NCBI GenBank assembly: GCA_026874595.1
Contig: CM049322.1
Location: 53,719,386-53,783,385, forward strand
Source: Sipunculus nudus
Lineage: Eukaryota; Annelida; Sipuncula; Golfingiida; Sipunculidae
Direction of reading: 5' to 3'
DNA length: 64,000 bases
Position 1 is the stretch's first letter. Each line of letters opens with the position of its first letter. The notes under the pieces are model-generated. The model did no database searches. It was not told the DNA's origin and was given only the letters and a program-made list of their open reading frames with translations. Of this stretch, positions 48,420 to 60,953 are shown piece by piece. A program made the translations under genes and the position numbers.

Positions 48420-49495
48420 CAAACTTCACTGCTGAAATACTGGCATGGATGCACACAGCACAAAAATGATTGTAAGTGACACCACCAGTTATGCTTACAA
48501 GAAAGCCATCAAAGATGTATGGACATGACAAATTTCAAGCAGATAATTCAAACTAATGTTAGGCAATGTGCACAGATGCATGAAACAACTAGTAAATGGG
48601 TAGTCAACAAGAAACAACCTGTATTCGCCGAAGTCAGAGTAGTACGGGTGAAGTGAGGGATGGGTTGAGTGGTATGTCACATCATGTCCTGAATATAGTA
48701 CACAAAAATTCTGAGAAAAGAGCATTCAATTATTCAACAAAAAACATGTGCTGCCACCTGTCTGGTTTAAGAGAAAACTCTCCAAGACTGATTGACAAGC
48801 CAAATTTCAGACCAATACCTTGAACCATCCTGAGATATGACCAATTTTCACCAAAAAACACATGTACAGATGGACGCCACGGGAAAATGATTGAAGATGG
48901 CACCACCAGTCTTGGGTACAAGATGGATGAGTCCAAGATCTATAAATATGCACAATTTCAGGCATTAAAAGGGCTTGGACCTAGCAACCCTGTTGCCACC
49001 AAATTTCCAAGATCCTAGGACAGCATAAAAACATTAATAAACTAGAATAAGTGTAGTTGAAAAGCAACTACCTGTATCAGCCAAAATCAGAGTGGGACGG
49101 GTGAAGTGAGGCATGGATTGAGTGGTAAGGGGAAATAGAGTGAGATGTGTTGCACATTAGCATGGATGTCTGCGACATAAACATGATTGTAGGTGGGGCC
49201 ACCTGATATTTGAAAAAGAAAGCTATCCAAGATGTATATATATGCAAAATTTTAGGTGGATAATTATAAGTCAAACCACTGCTGGGATATGAGTGATTTT
49301 TACCCTTAGGCAGATGAACAGATGGACACCATGCAAAAATGGTTGTAAGTTGGGCCACCAAATTTGTATAAGCTGCAGAGCTATATGTAAGATCTCATGC
49401 AAAATTTCAGACTGACAGGTCAAACCAGTCCTGAGATATAAACATGTCTGCAGTGTAAACATGAATGTAGGTGACCTAATTTCAAATTTTCAAGA
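48420..49495 (-). repeat. Two diverged family 2 element fragments
   Basis: A 3' end like that of the 43818 element occurs near 49041 (CTAG, then the stem GTAGTTG-AAAAG-CAACTAC and GTATCAGCCAAAATC), and a more decayed one near 48593 (CTAG, GTAGTCAACAAG, GTATTCGCCGAAGTC). Both are followed by GG.CGGGTGAAGTGAGG and family 2 body sequence, in reverse orientation. Confidence 0.7.
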
Positions 49496-49599
49496 TGATT
49501 TTTTTTTAACCTACCTGCATATTCAGTTTAAAGTTTCTAAGATTAGATGTTACAATTTGTGCCTTGAATGACGGACCAAGGACAAAGCGCCAATCCTAT

Positions 49600-49635
49600 A
49601 CCTCAACTGACCTTCAGTCAGCTGAGCTAAAAATA
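49600..49635 (-). repeat. Solo 5' end of a family 3 element
   Basis: On the minus strand TTTTTAGCTCAGCTGACTGAA then GGTCAGTTGAGG makes the family 3 terminal hairpin. No matching 3' end was found nearby. Confidence 0.6.
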
Positions 49636-50273
49636 GAAGTTGAATAATAACAATTACAGATCAGCTAAAACATCAAATGTGCAGCCACATATAACAAGGA
49701 AACAGCCAACTAACCACAACAAAACCCGGCGTGTAAGTATTAAGTCAAAACCAAGAGGTCAGAGAGTGCTAGTAGTGCATATTATATATTTCAAATGAGT
49801 GGTTTATCAACAAGGATATTACAGAGCTACACCGCAGGTTTTTATCTCATACAGCATCAACTAACCACCACAGATAAATACAATGAGAAAAGTCAGCTTA
49901 AAGAGCTGAGAGTCCTGAGGTTATAGAGACTTAAATTGATTCCCTTAACCTGCATGGTTACTGGTGTACTGTGAATCACACATCCAAGCCAGCCCATACA
50001 CCAGGACATATTATGAACACACCTTCCTCGTTTAACAAAGGATTATCACATACAAGGATATCCAGTGTCAATACTACCGGCCGACTCACAGGAAAACAAA
50101 TTTAACAAAACGCGATCTGTGTTACATGCATGTATAAATAGTGTTTTATCATGTACTATTAAATAACATCAGAAGTATTTTGCTGTACACTTTTCACTTT
50201 CTAATAAATATAATTCTAATGATCTATAATATATAATTAAGAAAAAAAAAATTAAATTATTAAATCGACCTGG

Positions 50274-50502
50274 TTAGTTGAGGGGTAAATACTCGGCTCT
50301 CTCTAATGGTGACCCAGGTTTGATCCCCAGCTTGGCTATGAGAGTAGGTTGTAGTAACCCATCAAAGGCTGGTGGTTTTTCTCCAGGTTCTCCGGTTTCC
50401 TCCATCTTTAGACTATTGAACGCCACCTCCTGAGCCATGGAGTGTGCTTCGTATTAGTTTTTATAACCAGTTGTACAATCCATGTAAAACAAAGTGTAAT
50501 TT
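50274..50502 (+). repeat. tRNA-derived SINE, second full-length copy
   Basis: Same family as 33711-33951: head GGTTAGTTGAGGGGTAAATAC, box-B-like GGTTTGATCCCC, body GGTGGTTTTTCTCCAGG, 3' part GAGCCATGGAGTGTGCTTCG and TTGTACAATCCATGTAAAAC. The tail is altered and no target duplication was seen. Confidence 0.8.
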
Positions 50503-50508
50503 TAACTA

Positions 50509-51130
50509 ACCTGAGGGAATAAATCTACAGTACTTTAAAAGTTATGGGGTTCACATAAATTACATTTTTGGCATAGTTGACCTTCAGTATCAAGGTCAAG
50601 GTGATAAGTTTTCTGAGAATTAACGTAGTCAAACCTGAGGGAAAAATTTGCGATAAAAAAATTCATTGGTTTCATAAAACTCTTATATTTTGAATTATAT
50701 AACCTTCACAGATTTGATGCTGTAGATCAAGGTCACCAGTTTCAGACTTCTGTAAGAACTTTGTCAAAACTACTGGTGTGTCAAATTCACAGTAAAGGGG
50801 TTTACAAAAATATATATTTCGTAATATTTGACAATCCAGATCAACGTAAGGGGCTCAAGTTGTTGATGGTCCAAGAACTTGGTTGAAACTATACATTTAC
50901 AAAATTTGAAGAAGAAATATTTGCAGTGCTTCAAAACTTACAGGGTTCACAATAATCCTTTATTTACACTCATTCAACCTTGGAGATCCAGGTCAAGGTC
51001 TCCAGTTTTCAACTTATTATCTGAGATATTTAATTTTGATTTTCAGAACCTTCCATCTATCTAAAGAATTTTAAGATTTGTGTTTTTCATCAAATATGGA
51101 ATTACTCAAGGTCAAGGCCACATTCTTGGA
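50509..51130 (+). repeat. Diverged tandem repeat of about 124 bp
   Basis: CCTGAGGGAA-type landmarks at 50511 and 50635. Several degenerate units follow, with AAGGTCAAGGT words and 'TTTACAAAA/GGGGTTCACA' blocks. No gene. Confidence 0.6.
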
Positions 51131-52161
51131 AAAGATACTGGTCCCCACGTGAGCAGGATTCTTCTACTGATCCATATCTAATCATGTGCACAGAATGAAT
51201 AGTTATTGAATAATATTGCTTGCACTATTGCCAATTTGCAGTGATGGTAGAATGAAATGACACAAAAACAAGAAAAGGACTATAGGTGGCACCACAAGTC
51301 TTCTGTACAAGACAAAGTTATCCAGAATTCTCAGTCGGTCCGATTTTCAGACAAAGTTATCAGGACTTTTTATATCATCAAGAAAAGGTAATATATTCCC
51401 TGTATCCTTTCATAAAACACCCCTCCTTTACTTAAAGTTGACTAACCCATCTACATCCTTGTGATAAAGTAAGCTGGCTTGTCTGAAAGAGGGAGATTTA
51501 TACTTGACCACCAGCTGGCCAAAAGGGAAGGAGGCCTCTGTCAAACATAACATGCCTCCACCCAAATCTCTGTATTCTAAAATAGATGCTTTCCCAAGGA
51601 CTGGCAGGATGAACATTTTTGGCATATTAATAACGGTCATTCAAACTTCTCTGAGATATTTCAGTCATTTGTAAATGTAAAGCAAAATAAATGTGTAGTT
51701 GAATCTTATCTGTGGAGGCAATCATGCAAGATAACTGTGCTTACGGTAAGTTTCAGTCAGAAATCAGTTACACTTTATATATTGTTTATCTAAACAGTTG
51801 ATTATCAAACAATCTGTTTCTCAAAAAAAACCTGAAAACAGAAATCAAGGCAGTTTATTTTAAATCTGCTCAAGAGGATGATGTTGAAATTTACACCATT
51901 TATGACAGGTTAATTGTGACTTCTTCATATTTCCTATCATCTTGTATATTAAAGTTTTAATAATAACTCATCACTATTATATGGCTGCACTCATCCTGAT
52001 TTAAGCATTGTGATACTGACTGAAGCTTGTCTGAACCAAATGATGATGTATAATAATGATATATCCAACATAATCATAAAATTTGATTAATGCAAAAGGA
52101 TTGGTTGTGTTGCTACCACAAAGATTATTTGGTATATGTTTTAATGTATATATAATTATAT

Positions 52162-52752
52162 AGTCCATTCCAGCACTCCTGTCCACCTGATTTCTCGCGA
52201 ATATCTCCACTTTAGACAAACTTATTAAACAAAACTTGCACCAATGGCAGAAAGAGGAAAATGCAAAACTACTATTGGTACACTATATACCTGCTTATGA
52301 TATAAATATTTTTTACTTTACAGCCTGGTTGACATGTCTCACATATATCTTTGGTTCATGGTGTCCCCAAAAAGTAACCATTGTTTATCCTGCTTGGATA
52401 TGGATATGAAGTAATGTGACGTAACAGTAAAGTGCAGGGGTTGGCGGCTCTTGATCATTGGTTCCATGAATATGGGCGCCTCTTGGCTGCATCATGCCTA
52501 TTATGACATCATTACTATTCCCTGGCATGCCCAATTCATATATTGGTGGCATGATGTCACAACAGAATAGACTAGTAACTCATTAAATGGTTTTAAACTA
52601 TTTACAGGAAAATGCCACAAGGAGGTTATAATTTCCATAATAGTTAATTATGAATTTTATTCTTTCTGACCTGGGACAAAAAGTTTTGGCATCTTTGACT
52701 TGTACAAAAATAATCACAAAAATAGAGATGAACAGGGGTGGTGGAATGGACT
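52162..52752. mobile_element. MITE, second copy of the 38960 family
   Basis: The ends AGTCCATTCCAGCAC and GTGGTGGAATGGACT are inverted. The 591-bp body aligns along its whole length with 38960-39580, including GGATATGGATAT.AAGTAATG and TTTCCATAATAGTTAATTA. Confidence 0.8.
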
Positions 52753-55095
52753 CTATTAAAAGCAATGCTTAAACGCTGCTGATCAAGGTTATTGTTCTCT
52801 CATATCATTAAGAAACGAAGGTATATTTAAGGCTTATGTCAATGTTTACATTTTATAATAGTAAGGTATATATGGAAAGTAAAACAAACTGAAAGCAAAG
52901 CATCATCAATAAAGATAAAGATTTTGATAAACAACAGAGCAGCAAATAGTAGTTGATACTTACTGCATAATACAATTCATATACTGTGGTCAGCTTTTTG
53001 TTAGCAGGGTTTCAAATCTGTGTTATATGCAATAGGGAAATTATTGCTATTGATTTCATGAAACCTTCATGAACATACATTCCTACTACACAGGTGACTT
53101 TTTTTAATCCTGTAGCCTCATTTAAATCTCATATCATAATGCATGATCTATACTTGCAGTGATGCAAGGAAAAATTTGATGTTAACAGGCTAAAAAACAT
53201 TTGGTTCTCAGGCAATTTTTTCCTTGGAATCAATGCGGGCGGGCGATTTTTTTTACCATTTTTTGTATGTTTTGTTAAAATGATCAAGGAAAAGCTTGAT
53301 AATAACATATTTATTTTTCTAAACAAGTAAAAGCACCAAAAAACAAAGGAAATTTTAACAAAATTTTATTTAATCTTCTTCAAGTTGAAAGAAATGTCCA
53401 GCGGCTGGAGCTTAAAATTGGTAAGTTTCTATTAAAAATCAAATTAACAAATCTGGATGCCGGGGTTTAAAAGGATGCAGGCGGTGCCTGAGAACCATTC
53501 CTTTTAATTTTTTACCTTAATAAACATTTGTTTTTAATTATCTGTGAGTCAAAGACTGAGATTATGAGTAATATAAAATCGTTCATATTATCATCCTATA
53601 ATGAACAAGGGTTTCCACTTCATTTAAGGCTCCCAGGGACCTTGCACCATATTGGCAAACATATTAATAATTCTCACAATAATATACAGTGTAATGTACT
53701 ATGTAGGGTAAAATTGCAATAAGGGAACCCTCTGGGCTCATAAAAAACACTGAAAAAGTAGAAACTGTGCAAGTTTAACCTCTTGTATATGAAGCCAACC
53801 ACAGAACATTACTGAAATATGGTGCTGTAAGGTCTTAAAAAAAGTGAGCAACTTCAAGCATTTGAGAAAAGTGTCTAAGCACTATTTCATACAATAACAT
53901 GTATGGTGAAACTCCATTGGTTAGATACCAGTGTATATACAACACAAATCTGACTGCCTGCTTAATTATAAGGATGATAATCCAACTGAAGTAATTCAGC
54001 CTGACACCTTAATAACATAAGGTATTATACAGGCAAGTGTGGAGGTGGGATTATGTTCTCATGATCCATCCATGCACTGTATTCATGAAATTTTCCTTAT
54101 TCCTTATTCAGATGGTCAATACCCTTCTCTATGACTATGTATTAATTTTCAAACTTGTTTAAAAAAAGTTTGTTATGATTTTAAGTTCAATGTGTCAGAT
54201 GATTGAGGAAAGGCTCAGTATACCTTAATCAGCAAAAGTGGCTTCTTACTACTTCTGATATATCATGGAAAATCAAACTAAATTAAAATTTCATTGGTTC
54301 AAAATGGCAATGAATTAATATTCCAATAGGCTAAATTTTCACAGACTTTAATTCCGCGACCATCTGTGGCATCTGTTTCATGAATAAGGCAATTGAACCA
54401 ATCAAATGTCTCCTACACACTTGTTCTGCGTGGATGTGTGGTGCATTTAGATCGTATGTTTAACATTGCTGGGAAGGCATCAAGAATCTAATCAATCAAA
54501 TAAGCCTGTACTGTATCTGGCACATATTAATGTTTCGATGGTGTGTGAGTAGTGTTTATTTGCATTTTTACGTCCTCATTGGATTTGATTGGCAGATGTT
54601 ATTTAAGCCCAACTACTTGCACTCTTGTTCATTCTTCTTGTTAAAGATAACAGAGAGGGTTGCAGAATCAAGGTCTGTGAAAGCATAGCCATTAAATTGG
54701 TAGTATGAAGATGGTTATATTTAATAAAGACAGGCTGTCTAAATGTATTATGCTATTTACTGGCCTCACAGTGTCTCATAGTATTTTAGGAAGATATGCA
54801 CAATTTAAAAGTCCTTTGTGTGCCATTGGTAAAGAAACAGGGATTGTAAGGCAACAAGCAGGGGGGGGGGGAATTAATATAAATTTAAAATATATACTGA
54901 ACAGAAATATCATTGAAGCTCCAGCTAAAGTACAAAAATGAACAGAGAAGGTTTAAACACTAGATAAAACAATTGTAGTACCACTGTAACTATCACTAAT
55001 AATTACAAATCAAATTAACCAGTTCAATTTTAAAAATGGGTCATCATATGCAGATGATCATATTTTTCAATAATTGAAAATTATTCAAATATGAA
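52753..55095. other. Non-coding spacer between SNAPC2 and ERCC6L2
   Basis: No gene. Stretches near 53220-53500 ('GGGCGGGCGATTTTTTTT', 'ATGCAGGCGGTGCCTGA') resemble ones near 11045-11215, so an uncharacterised repeat of about 300 bp is present in both places. Confidence 0.5.
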
Positions 55096-55101
55096 TTTAT
55101 T
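55096..55101 (-). promoter_or_regulatory. AATAAA overlapping the ERCC6L2 stop region
   Basis: The minus strand reads TGAATAAA: the stop codon TGA and a polyadenylation hexamer share bases. If used, the 3' UTR would be only about 20 bases. Confidence 0.4.
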
Positions 55102-58100
55102 CAATTCTTAAGCAGAGGAACAAAATCAGGATGCTGTTTGCCATAAAATTTCTGCAATATTTTCTCCAATTCATCATCACCACACTGTACTAATACTTCA
55201 GCGAGTTCAGTTAGTGACTTGTGCTTGGTTTTTGCTAACAACTTATTTAAATGCTTCTGGCTGATGGCCTTTGGTGTCTGACCCACCAATATCTTTTGGC
55301 CCTGATAATTCAGTGACACAGGTTTGTCAATTTGAAAATTAATGCTTGTATCACTGCTTGGTCCAGGAGTCTTTCGACCTGTTCTTCTTGTAGTTTTACT
55401 AACACTCTCCACATCACAATCTTCCTCAGGTTCACTCTCCAATTCAGTTGAGTCAGAATACGGATCGCACTCCATGGCTGGTGCCTGAGTCATGTGATGC
55501 AGTTCGTAGACATCCTTCAATGCCATCTTGCTCATGTGGTCCTCGGCTTTGCTGGCACCGATCAGTTTACTATTCTGGTGAGTATGGACCACACTACACT
55601 GCATCAGTACATCACTCACGCTCTCCAAGGTCTGTGCCATGTCTACCATTACACCTGTACCACCTTTATCATCACTCTTAACTTTCTTTGCAGGAACTTT
55701 CCCTTTTCCTGCTGTAGCCTTTCCAAGATCTTCTTCATCTGAGGAACACCAATCCAAGGATGGTCGCTTAACTTTTATGGCAGTGAAGTTCACTTTTGCA
55801 CTCTTATTCTTTACCTCACCAGTACCTTTCGCAGTTCTCTTTCTTCCCCTGCTACTGTAGTTTAGAGTTTTTCCAGATTCAACCTCTTTCTCATCTTCTG
55901 ATGATGAATGTAAACAGTGTCTCTTTCTTATATTGGATGTGCTTGGCTTTGGTGAGCTCCCTTCCTCAGAGTCTTCAATATATTCAGTTTGCATCTTCTT
56001 TTGTTTCATGTTATTGCTGTCTCCCTGGCAACTTTTGTCTTTAGTATGTGACATGGGTTTGGCCCTCATCCCTTCAGATTTTTTCTTGATTTTTTCTAAT
56101 TTGGTATTAAAACTTTCTTCTTCACTTAAAAATTCATCAATTTCAATATCTTCATCTGACTCCACCATTAATGTGTTATACACATGATGAAGCCCAAACT
56201 GGTCATCATTTTCATTTTTTCTTGTGTGTTGCATTTTTCTAGATACCTGACCATCCATAGCCCCGCTATCAGACTGATCACTGACTGACTTCTGATTGAT
56301 GTATTTTGTCATTTGAACTCCAGCAACCAAACCCTCAACATTCTCATTGCGGCTGATAATGTCAGAGGTCAAACAACTGTCTCCAGTGCGCAACTTAAAC
56401 ATGTTCTCAATGCCGAAGAGTTCACCTCTGTTCTTTTTGTCACCCTGGATACCATGGAAGTATCTTTTGGCATTAACCTCTGACACAGCAACATTGTCCA
56501 ACTGTTGTTTGTACACTTGTCGGAGGTAGATATTTTCTTCAATGGTACCTGAAGATATCAAACGATAAATTCTGACATCACGTCCTTGACCCAAACGATA
56601 GGCTCTGTCCTGAGCTTGTAGATCATGTGTTGGGTTCCAGTTAGGGTCATAAATCACTACTACATTGGCACCTGTGAGATTCAGACCAATACCTCCTGCT
56701 TTTGTGGAAGCCAAGAACAAGAAAATGTTTGCATCCTTGTTGAACTCTCTAACAATCTGCATGCGTTTAACATTACTAGTTCTGCCATCCAGCCGGCGAT
56801 ATTCGTACCCTGAGCACATCACATGGTGCTCCAAAATATCCAGTAACTGAACGGAGTAGGAGAACAATAACACTTTACAACCCTGCTTTCGGAAAACCTT
56901 TAGGAGTCCTTGCAAGACCTTCATTTTCCCACAGTGTTTGGGGTCAGACAAGGTCCTGAAGGAAGCTTCTTTTGCTTGCTGTACAAACTCTGAATGACCA
57001 ATCAAAGCTTCTTTGCATACAGCTATGGCATATTTTCTCTGATTATCACTTCCTGTTTTCTCAGGTAGCAATAATCCCACATGATTGGCTACTTTCAGCA
57101 GCAGATGCATATACATAAATGTAAGGCCTGCCACCTTTTGACCCTCCTTATTGGTTTTGTAACAACATTTACCATGAGTTCTTTTCCGTCCACAGTCACA
57201 AAGATTGTGCTGGTTCAAGATGAGCTTCATGTCTGCTTGGTTTAACAGAGCTTTATATACACTGACTTGCAGGTCTGTTAACTTACAGTACACAACCATT
57301 TCTTCTTTCTTGGGCAGCTGATCTGCAATATGCGTTTTGAGTCTTCGAATCATGAACTGATTTTTCACAGCTGCTAGTTCTTCCATAGCTTTCCTGCCCT
57401 CAGCAAGTTCACGTTTTGTAGCATCATGTCTCTGCCCTAATTCTATTGGTTTAGCGATCTTCTCAACAAAATTTGCAAGTGTACCCAAGCGATTTGGAAC
57501 AATCCAGTCTAAAATACACCAAACTTCAGTCAAGTTATTCTGCAACAATGTTCCTGTCAAACCAAAGCGTCTTTTACATCTCAACCTTTTCAGCGCTCCT
57601 GTTATTTCTGCATTGAGACCCTTGATTTTATGAACTTCATCAGCAATAACAGCACTCCATTTGAAAGCATTTAACTCTTCAACATGATCCCTACAAGTTT
57701 CAAACGTGGTCACTACCACATCCAAACGACCTTTTTCAAGCAAGGCCAAAGTTTCCCTCTTGTGACTCTGGTGGAACTTTCCAACAGAAAAGTAACCCCA
57801 CACATCAAGCTCATCGACCCAATTATACAACACACTGGCGGGACCTATGATGAGGAATGGTCGCTTTTGTTTCTCTTCCTCCTCATCCAAAGTTGCATCA
57901 GACATTTTTCGGATAAACATTGGTCTTTGTTTAAGCAGATCCACATCAGTGCCTGTTTTCTTTAAAACTGCAGACATAAAGCCAATGACCTGTATTGTTT
58001 TGCCTAACCCCATGTCATCCCCCAGAATGGCGCCTTCGTTCTTCACATAATGGTCATACAAAAATTGTATTCCATCACGCTGGTAATCTCGAAGGTACTG

Positions 58101-58253
58101 GTTGATTGTAGCAGGCACCTGAAGCACTGGATCATCAGGTTTGGACAGTACAAAGGGTATTTTCTTTGAGGATGCTTTCTGTGAGAAAGAAGGCTTCTCC
58201 TTCACATCATCGTCAGAGAATGTTCCATAAGGGCTGGTGGGAGCTGCTGCCAT
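55101..58253 (-). CDS. ERCC6L2: ERCC6L2-type SNF2 ATPase, single exon
   Basis: 1050 aa in one open frame from the ATG in AAGATGGCAGC; the frame extends five codons upstream but without ATG. SNF2/Rad54-like helicase motifs in order: Walker A GDDMGLGKT (residues 78-86), motif II DEVH (205-208), motif III GLTGTLLQNN (231-240), motif IV KVLLFSYS near 460, motif V STKAGGIGLNLTG near 516, motif VI QAQDRAYRLGQ (546-556). The Cys-rich insert CDCGRKRTHGKCCYKTN and the post-helicase stretch NAKRYFHGIQG.KKNRGELFGI are specific to ERCC6L2. A long acidic/Ser-rich linker follows, and a conserved-looking tail starts VGQTPKAISQKHLNKLL. ERCC6L2 is a nuclear factor in DNA repair and end joining. The human gene has many introns; this copy has none, suggesting a retrogene or intron loss. 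All motifs are intact. Confidence 0.93.
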   Translation of the reverse strand: MAAAPTSPYGTFSDDDVKEKPSFSQKASSKKIPFVLSKPDDPVLQVPATINQYLRDYQRDGIQFLYDHYVKNEGAILGDDMGLGKTIQVIGFMSAVLKKTGTDVDLLKQRPMFIRKMSDATLDEEEEKQKRPFLIIGPASVLYNWVDELDVWGYFSVGKFHQSHKRETLALLEKGRLDVVVTTFETCRDHVEELNAFKWSAVIADEVHKIKGLNAEITGALKRLRCKRRFGLTGTLLQNNLTEVWCILDWIVPNRLGTLANFVEKIAKPIELGQRHDATKRELAEGRKAMEELAAVKNQFMIRRLKTHIADQLPKKEEMVVYCKLTDLQVSVYKALLNQADMKLILNQHNLCDCGRKRTHGKCCYKTNKEGQKVAGLTFMYMHLLLKVANHVGLLLPEKTGSDNQRKYAIAVCKEALIGHSEFVQQAKEASFRTLSDPKHCGKMKVLQGLLKVFRKQGCKVLLFSYSVQLLDILEHHVMCSGYEYRRLDGRTSNVKRMQIVREFNKDANIFLFLASTKAGGIGLNLTGANVVVIYDPNWNPTHDLQAQDRAYRLGQGRDVRIYRLISSGTIEENIYLRQVYKQQLDNVAVSEVNAKRYFHGIQGDKKNRGELFGIENMFKLRTGDSCLTSDIISRNENVEGLVAGVQMTKYINQKSVSDQSDSGAMDGQVSRKMQHTRKNENDDQFGLHHVYNTLMVESDEDIEIDEFLSEEESFNTKLEKIKKKSEGMRAKPMSHTKDKSCQGDSNNMKQKKMQTEYIEDSEEGSSPKPSTSNIRKRHCLHSSSEDEKEVESGKTLNYSSRGRKRTAKGTGEVKNKSAKVNFTAIKVKRPSLDWCSSDEEDLGKATAGKGKVPAKKVKSDDKGGTGVMVDMAQTLESVSDVLMQCSVVHTHQNSKLIGASKAEDHMSKMALKDVYELHHMTQAPAMECDPYSDSTELESEPEEDCDVESVSKTTRRTGRKTPGPSSDTSINFQIDKPVSLNYQGQKILVGQTPKAISQKHLNKLLAKTKHKSLTELAEVLVQCGDDELEKILQKFYGKQHPDFVPLLKN

Positions 58254-60945
58254 CTTTATTTCAAACAATTACAACAGTTCAGGTATACATCCACAGCAGA
58301 AAATGGATGAATGTCATGGGGCTGGGTCAAACATTATCTTTTTTCCATAAGATGCCTCACAGACTGTCCTTCTTTGGATTTATTACCAAACACCATTCCG
58401 TACTCAATGTTCTGTTCAACAGTGAACTTCCATATCAGTCTTCTCCCTGAAAAAACACAGGGATTCAATTATCTTTATCTTCTCATCATCATCATCATCA
58501 TCATCACCATCATCACTTATTAATGTGCTAAGTTTCTTCATTTGATTTCTCCCTTTGTCTCAAAGTTCACATCTGCCTACCTGGATGACCAATATCACCA
58601 GGCTGACACAATCTGACAGAAACTATACTGGCTGTCATCCTTTTTTTTTTAGGGGGGGGGGGACGAAATAAGTTATCAACTGGGTCATCACACAACAACT
58701 AAGAACAACAGCTAGTTCAAAGAAACTTTTGCCACTCAATGGGTATTTAGTGAAGATACAATACTGAAGATATGATAAAAGTACACAATATATACCAGTT
58801 CTTTTAAATCAGTAGGGATTAAGAAACCTTGTCCTCAATACCTAACACAAAAGGCCTATGGTTCAATTAACTGCTTTAATAAATCCATAAGCAATAGGCA
58901 AAACTGAGCCACATATTGACAGACAATTACATGGCTAGATAGCTTGTTGACAATAATCCTAGCAGACACGACCAGACAAAACAATTTTAACAGGGAAGTC
59001 CCAATTTTAATTTTTTTTTGACTTTTTATTATCATAAAATAATGTGGTGTTTATCACATTATAACCCTGATTCTGCAACATATTGTGAACGGAGCATCAC
59101 AGGCAAAATCAAATAAAATTTTACTTCCAGGCTTGGGCCCAAATGTAAGTGCACTTGAAAATGTTCTTCTTAATTCAGACTTCAATACTGCCTTAATGAT
59201 ACTCTGTACCTGTATATTACCATTGAACTGAAAAACAGGTAATTTTCAAATGCAAATGCAGTTCCACAATGCTATTTTAGAATAATAAACACAAAAGAGA
59301 ACTTCAATCAAAATCATGTAATAATTTTTAAAAAATATTCTACTATGACAGTTTAAAGTAGCTCATTAGATAATACGCACATGTATATATCTTGATGTAA
59401 GGTAGCAAAATGGAGATAAATTCGGAATGCCTTTGTAAGTGTACTTGATCATTCTTACAGCATTTGAAAAATTTTCATTTCAATTTAAGTCACAGTTGAA
59501 CCCAACATGGCTCCATCTTTGAACTGTTTGTGGTGAGATGTGTACAGATACAGACATGGTGTGTGAAAACCCAGTGTCTCCTTGAAGCTTTTGTCAAGAG
59601 GTAGTCTGACAAGGAGATTTGAACCATAACAGCTAGTGACTAATATATATTAAGTTTGATATGGTTCCTGGTGGAATTTGTGCTCAATGACATTTAATTA
59701 CTTTCTTTTTTAAAATGTTATTATCACCTTTCCAAATTTTGTGTTACCAGTTTGGACAGTTTATAGTTCTTATATCTTCCCCTAATCAGATAGAACAAGT
59801 TCTGGCAAGTTACAACCAGATACATTAAACAGAACTGCTTTCAGAAAACACCTTGTTAATTAACTCACCTACACTAATGAGATACAACTGTGCTATTGTG
59901 TAAATTACAATAAGTAATTAAGTCACTGCATGGCTCACTTGTCTGGACATGATGAAACCCCACATGGGGCAGTGAAAATGCTCATTAAGCTCTGCCTCTT
60001 TCACAATTTCAATAAACTTCCTTTACTTTCTCTGAATACAATACAATCAATTTAAATTTTACACTCCTTGAATATGAATACATGACAATCAGCATAAATT
60101 TTACACTCCCCAGTCAATGTGTGTGGTGGACAAGAATAGTGAAAAAAATAAAGTTCCAAATATCAAAGCATCACCTGATGATCCAGTGGAACTTATTTCT
60201 TTAAAGTTATAATAACCTGGAGCCACATGATACAGAAGATGACAAAATGACTCTAATTAAGTGAAACTGTTTTTTCCTTCAGTGGTACCTTTCAAGTTAC
60301 AAAATTACAGAGGACTAAAAATACTTTTATCTCTTGCTTTTTTTCCCAAAAAAATAAGGGTATGCTCAAAATGTAACCAAAACCTCCTTAAATATGTAAA
60401 ACTCTTTTCTAAATATTTTGTTGGAACACATCTAAACATCAAGTATGTTGAGAAGAGACATTATCAGTAATCAATGTATGGCAGCGTTATGTCCTAGTAT
60501 ATTTTATGCCATGTCTATCAAATTAAATTGCTGTAATGGTGTTAAATAGGACTTACTGTGACCCATGTGGTATTACGGGTCTGGCGGAGTGAACAACACT
60601 ACGAAACGAGTTTGTGTAGAAAAGGTGGACTAGTTTATTCGTATCTGGATCTGCAAACGAAGTGGATACACTTGAAGCAACCTATAGGTGCCATCAGAAA
60701 TGAACTCTTTTGTTTTCTCTGAATGTGGGTTAGTCATGACAGCCTGAGAGGAGAAACCTCCATTGGATCAAAGTCATTCAGGCATCCTCCTCTACTGGAC
60801 TCTAGTTTCCCCAAAAGTTACTGACAGTGGGCTGCAAATGTCATCCTGAAGCCTGCCCTTGGCTTTAAGTTAATTTAAGTGGCTTAGGAAGATGCTATAA
60901 AGATTATACATCCTAATGACAATCAGCTAGAAGAGTAACACAGCA
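58254..60945. other. Spacer upstream of ERCC6L2
   Basis: Contains a (TCA)n microsatellite at about 58481-58518 and a poly-G tract near 58652. No exon, repeat family or clear promoter element was recognised in the remainder. Confidence 0.5.
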
Positions 60946-60953
60946 TAAGCTAA

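Noticed and set aside
55101-58268. ERCC6L2 start five codons further upstream
   Set aside because: The extension begins at TTG; the first ATG with good context is at 58253.
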